DNA from: Campylobacterales bacterium
GTDB lineage: Bacteria; Campylobacterota; Campylobacteria; Campylobacterales; JACAEZ01
NCBI GenBank assembly: GCA_013388565.1
Contig: JACAEZ010000208.1
Location: forward strand, 1 to 8,941
DNA: 8,941 nt
Direction: 5' to 3'
Positions within the stretch are counted from its first letter, which is position 1; each line of letters begins with the position of its first letter. This document shows, piece by piece, positions 6,408 to 8,941 of the stretch. The notes under the pieces were generated by a model. The model was not told where the DNA came from, made no database searches, and saw only the letters and a list, made by a program, of their open reading frames with translations. The translations under genes were made by a program, and so were the position numbers.

Positions 6408-7107
6408 AGATAATATAAATAAAGATGTTGCTGGATTATATGGCAAAAACTTAAAGTTTGAACAAGATAGTTTAGCTATTCAATTTTTACCTGCTGTAAA
6501 AGCTATGGCTTATAGACTTAAAGAGAGACTTCCTAGTTCTGTTGATACAGTAGATTTAATCTCTATTGGTGCTGAAGAGCTTGTAAAACTTGCTAGAAAA
6601 TATGATAAAAATTTAAATGACTCTTTTTGGGGATATGCGAAAACTAGAGTTTATGGCTCTATGCTTGATTATTTAAGAACACTTGATATTGTAAGTCGTG
6701 GAAATAGAAAACTTATAAAAAAAATAGATGAAGAGAGCTTAAAATTTTTAAACGAACATGGAAAAGAGCCAACAGATAATGAGTTGGCTGAAATACTTCA
6801 TGAAAGTGTTGAAAAGATAAATGAAGCTAAAGTTGCTTCTGATATATATACACTTATGCCTTTAAATGAACAAATGTCACTATTTGACAAAAATGAAACT
6901 TTAGAGATAATAGAAAAAGATGAATTAATAGAGATAATCAAAAAAATTTTATCAACACTAACACAAAGAGAGCAGTTAATAGTTCAGCTTTACTACTTCG
7001 AAGAGTTGAGTTTAAAAGAGATGTGTGAAATATTAGATATTACAGAATCTCGAATTTCACAAATTCATAAATGTGTAATAAAAAAAATTAGAGAAGCATT
7101 AAAGTAA
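6400..7107 (+). CDS. fliA: RNA polymerase sigma-28 factor FliA
   Basis: Flagellar sigma factor that directs RNA polymerase to late (class 3) flagellar genes such as the major flagellin; normally held by the anti-sigma factor FlgM, which is not in this window. The 235 residues have sigma region 2 at about 25-100, with D-T-V-D-L-I-S-I-G (49-57), F-W-G-Y-A-K-T-R-V-Y-G-S (76-87) and L-D-Y-L-R-T-L-D (89-96) ahead of S-R-G-N-R. A region 3 helix set (about 104-150) contains the E-L-A-E-I-L motif. Region 4 at about 183-235 starts L-S-T-L-T-Q-R-E and has the helix-turn-helix S-L-K-E-M-C-E-I-L-D-I-T-E-S-R-I-S-Q-I. The spelling F-W-G-Y-A-K-T-R replaces the common F-x-x-Y-A-x-x-R-I. The ATG overlaps the preceding stop (ATGATTAA), suggesting translational coupling. 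fliM starts 4 bases after the stop. Confidence 0.95.
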   Translation: MIKDNINKDVAGLYGKNLKFEQDSLAIQFLPAVKAMAYRLKERLPSSVDTVDLISIGAEELVKLARKYDKNLNDSFWGYAKTRVYGSMLDYLRTLDIVSRGNRKLIKKIDEESLKFLNEHGKEPTDNELAEILHESVEKINEAKVASDIYTLMPLNEQMSLFDKNETLEIIEKDELIEIIKKILSTLTQREQLIVQLYYFEELSLKEMCEILDITESRISQIHKCVIKKIREALK

Positions 7108-7111
7108 TCTC

Positions 7112-8197
7112 ATGGCAGATATTTTAAGTCAAGAAGAGATAGATGCCCTCTTAGAGGTTGTTGAAGACGAAGGTGGCGATGCCGATGTTTTAGAAAAAGA
7201 TAATATACTTCAACAAAAACAGATTACTCTATATGATTTTAAAAGACCAAATAGAGTTTCAAAAGAGCAGTTAAGAGCTTTTAGAGGTATTCATGACAAA
7301 ATGGCAAGAAACCTCTCTTCTCAAATATCTTCTATCATGAGGTCGATTGTTGAGATACAACTTCACTCTGTTGACCAGATGACGTATGGCGAATTTTTGA
7401 TGTCCCTTCCAAGCCCTACAAGTTTCAATGTTTTTTCAGTCAAACCACTAGATGGAAATGGGGTTTTGGAGTTAAATCCATCTATTGCATTTCCTATGAT
7501 TGATAGATTACTAGGCGGTAGAGGTGACCCTTATGAATCAAATAGAGAGTTTACAGATATTGAGATGAATTTGCTTGATAACACTTTAAGAGTTGTTATG
7601 CAAAACATGAAAGAGGCTTGGGCTCCTGTTACTGATATGTATCCCACAATAGAAGCGAAAGAGTCAAGTCCAAATGTTGTCCAAATTGTTGCACAAAATG
7701 AGATTGTTATCATGGTTGTTATGGAGATAATTATCGGGCATTCAAGTGGCATGATGAATATTTGTTATCCTGTTATTGCATTAGAGTCGATTTTGTCAAA
7801 ACTAGCTGCTAGAGATTTGATGCTTAGTGAAACAAGCTCTAAAAAAAGTAGAAATAGAGAGTTAAAAGCACTACTTGGTGGGGCTCAAGTAAGAGTTGAT
7901 GCGATACTTGGAACAGCTTATTTATCTCTTTCTGAACTGCTTGATTTAACATCTGATGATATTATAAGACTTGATAGACCAGCTGATGATTCTAGCATTG
8001 TTGTAGTTGATGGAAAAGAGAAATTTGTAGCAAGTATAGGACTTAAACGATTTAGAAAGACACTTAAAATCAAACAACTAATCAAAACAGAAAAAGATGA
8101 TGTAAAAGAGATATTAGAAAAACTAGAAAAACAACGACTATCAAAACTAACAGAAGTCGAAGAGGAAGAAGAGGAAGAAGAGAACGAACATGAATGA
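7112..8197 (+). CDS. fliM: Flagellar motor switch protein FliM
   Basis: Part of the C-ring at the cytoplasmic face of the motor. It binds CheY-P and transmits the signal to FliG and the stator. The N-terminus carries the CheY-binding motif L-S-Q-E-E-I-D-A-L-L (5-14), followed by an acidic linker. The middle domain, about 45-240, contains R-P-N-R-V-S-K-E-Q-L-R, M-T-Y-G-E-F-L-M-S-L-P-S-P, M-I-D-R-L-L-G-G-R-G and F-T-D-I-E. A C-terminal SpoA/FliN-like domain spans about 255-330 (V-R-V-D-A-I-L-G, D-I-I-R-L-D, K-F-V-A-S-I-G). The last 17 residues (345-361) are an unusual acidic tail with eight consecutive Glu, which makes the protein (361) a little longer than E. coli FliM (about 334). There is no clear Shine-Dalgarno sequence; translation probably continues from fliA, 4 bases away. 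The stop overlaps the fliY start by 8 bases. Confidence 0.97.
   Translation: MADILSQEEIDALLEVVEDEGGDADVLEKDNILQQKQITLYDFKRPNRVSKEQLRAFRGIHDKMARNLSSQISSIMRSIVEIQLHSVDQMTYGEFLMSLPSPTSFNVFSVKPLDGNGVLELNPSIAFPMIDRLLGGRGDPYESNREFTDIEMNLLDNTLRVVMQNMKEAWAPVTDMYPTIEAKESSPNVVQIVAQNEIVIMVVMEIIIGHSSGMMNICYPVIALESILSKLAARDLMLSETSSKKSRNRELKALLGGAQVRVDAILGTAYLSLSELLDLTSDDIIRLDRPADDSSIVVVDGKEKFVASIGLKRFRKTLKIKQLIKTEKDDVKEILEKLEKQRLSKLTEVEEEEEEEENEHE
8171..8182 (+). promoter_or_regulatory. Purine-rich GA repeat that may serve as the fliY ribosome binding site
   Basis: GAGGAAGAAGAG ends 7 bases before the fliY ATG at 8190. It is the end of the GAA/GAG repeat (8159-8182) encoding the Glu8 tail of FliM. GAGGAAG resembles a Shine-Dalgarno sequence though set rather far back; AAGAG is nearer. 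One stretch may encode a FliM tail and recruit ribosomes for fliY. This is inference. Confidence 0.35.
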
Positions 8198-8941
8198 GTT
8201 TATTAATTTTTTAGAAAAAGAGACTATTAGTACGATAGAGGGTTTAACTGGGCAAACTCCAGATGTAAAACTGAAAGATGAAGATAATATAACTCCAGCT
8301 AGTTCTGTTGGAAACTCTATAGCTGTTGTTTTTATAAAAGTAAGCGGTGATACAAATAGCACTTTAGCAGCTATTTATTCATCTTTATTAGCAACTGCTT
8401 TAGCAGACCTCATGGTAGGCGGTGATGGCGAGAGCAAAGCTGACATGAGTGAAGAGGATTTAGATGCTACAAAAGAGATAACATCAAATATTTTAGGAGC
8501 AATTTCTACATCATTAAATGCACAAAAAGATTTACCAAAACTAAATTTCACTGTTGAAGATATTCAATTTTACGATAATGGTAGTAATTTTGATTTAACA
8601 GAGTATTCAAAATTAATCTCATTTGGTTTTGCACTAGGAGCTATCAGCTCTGAATTGTATTTTGCTGTTGGAAGTGGAATTGTAACTGCATTTGATAAAA
8701 AATCATCAAAATCTTCAGATACATCATCAAAAAGTGAAAGTGCATCATTTTCACAAAAAGAGTCTCATGTAACAACTCATGCTCCAAAAGTTGATTTAAA
8801 TGATGAAGAGATGAGAAATATCAATCTTTTAATGGATGTAAAGCTTCCAATAAAAGTAAGAATTGGTTCAAAAAAGATGTTGCTTAGAGATGTTATCAAT
8901 ATGGATATAGGTTCTGTTGTAGAGCTAGAACAACTTGCAAA
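8190..8941 (+). CDS. fliY: Flagellar motor switch protein FliY (N-terminal 250 codons, cut by window end)
   Basis: C-ring protein combining a CheC-like domain with a FliN-type SpoA domain; epsilonproteobacteria are known to carry FliY besides FliM. The ATG at 8190 overlaps the fliM end (ATGAATGA), and the frame stays open to the last base. Residues 3-24 (E-F-I-N-F-L-E-K-E-T then T-I-E-G-L-T-G-Q-T-P) are the characteristic N-terminus. About 35-170 is the CheC-like domain, with L-D-A-T-K-E-I-T-S-N-I-L-G-A-I-S-T at 91-107. A low-complexity Ser/Lys linker (about 171-200) follows. The FliN-like domain starts near 210 (L-L-M-D-V-K-L-P-I-K-V-R-I-G) and continues with L-R-D-V-I-N-M-D-I-G-S-V-V-E-L. 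The CheC phosphatase signature is E-x-x-N; here the spacing is Glu96 to Asn100, so catalytic competence is unclear. About 30-50 C-terminal residues should lie beyond the window, judging by the usual length near 280-290. Confidence 0.93.
   Translation, partial: MNEFINFLEKETISTIEGLTGQTPDVKLKDEDNITPASSVGNSIAVVFIKVSGDTNSTLAAIYSSLLATALADLMVGGDGESKADMSEEDLDATKEITSNILGAISTSLNAQKDLPKLNFTVEDIQFYDNGSNFDLTEYSKLISFGFALGAISSELYFAVGSGIVTAFDKKSSKSSDTSSKSESASFSQKESHVTTHAPKVDLNDEEMRNINLLMDVKLPIKVRIGSKKMLLRDVINMDIGSVVELEQLA

Noticed and set aside
8147..8362. Reverse-strand open frame opposite the fliM/fliY junction
   Set aside because: Its Phe-rich end is simply the antisense of the GAA/GAG Glu repeat, and both strands' codon pattern fits fliM and fliY.

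Overview
The window is AT-rich, dense bacterial DNA with every gene on the + strand. The order aroQ, M24 peptidase, folK, flhF, flhG, small membrane ORF, fliA, fliM, fliY is, from memory, the arrangement of Helicobacter pylori; Campylobacter jejuni is similar but without the peptidase. FliY, with a CheC-like N-terminus and a FliN-type C-terminus, and the flhF/flhG pair next to fliA also fit. I place it in Campylobacterota (epsilonproteobacteria), possibly a free-living genus such as Sulfurimonas because of the hybrid-kinase type phosphorelay protein. The genus is a guess.

Region 1 (1-1555) is the 3' part of a hybrid sensor histidine kinase. The last ~300 bases hold the C-terminal helical region, preceded by an Hpt domain, a second receiver and a first receiver. 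The ATP-binding domain that should come first is recognisable only as fragments scattered over different frames (1-121). The kinase is therefore either a pseudogene at its 5' side or badly sequenced there. The receiver-receiver-Hpt frame itself is intact and keeps its phosphorylation residues, but it has no conventional start codon upstream of the first receiver.

Region 2 (1556-1794) is a 239-base AT-rich gap. It holds a good -10 box and a ribosome binding site for aroQ, and no convincing terminator.

Region 3 (1795-8941) looks like one long operon, with spacings from 8-base overlaps to a 42-base gap. Three metabolic genes come first: type II dehydroquinase, an Xaa-Pro type peptidase, and the folate-pathway pyrophosphokinase. 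They are followed by flagellar genes: FlhF and FlhG, which set pole position and flagellar number; a two-helix membrane protein of unknown function; the flagellar sigma factor FliA; and the switch proteins FliM and FliY (cut by the window end). Together the flagellar genes cover where the flagellum is built, late-gene transcription, and the rotor switch that reads CheY-P.

I found no RNA genes, CRISPR arrays, insertion sequences or obvious new system. The most interesting points are the broken kinase with an intact phosphorelay tail, the conserved-position unknown membrane protein between flhG and fliA, and the overlapping gene junctions.
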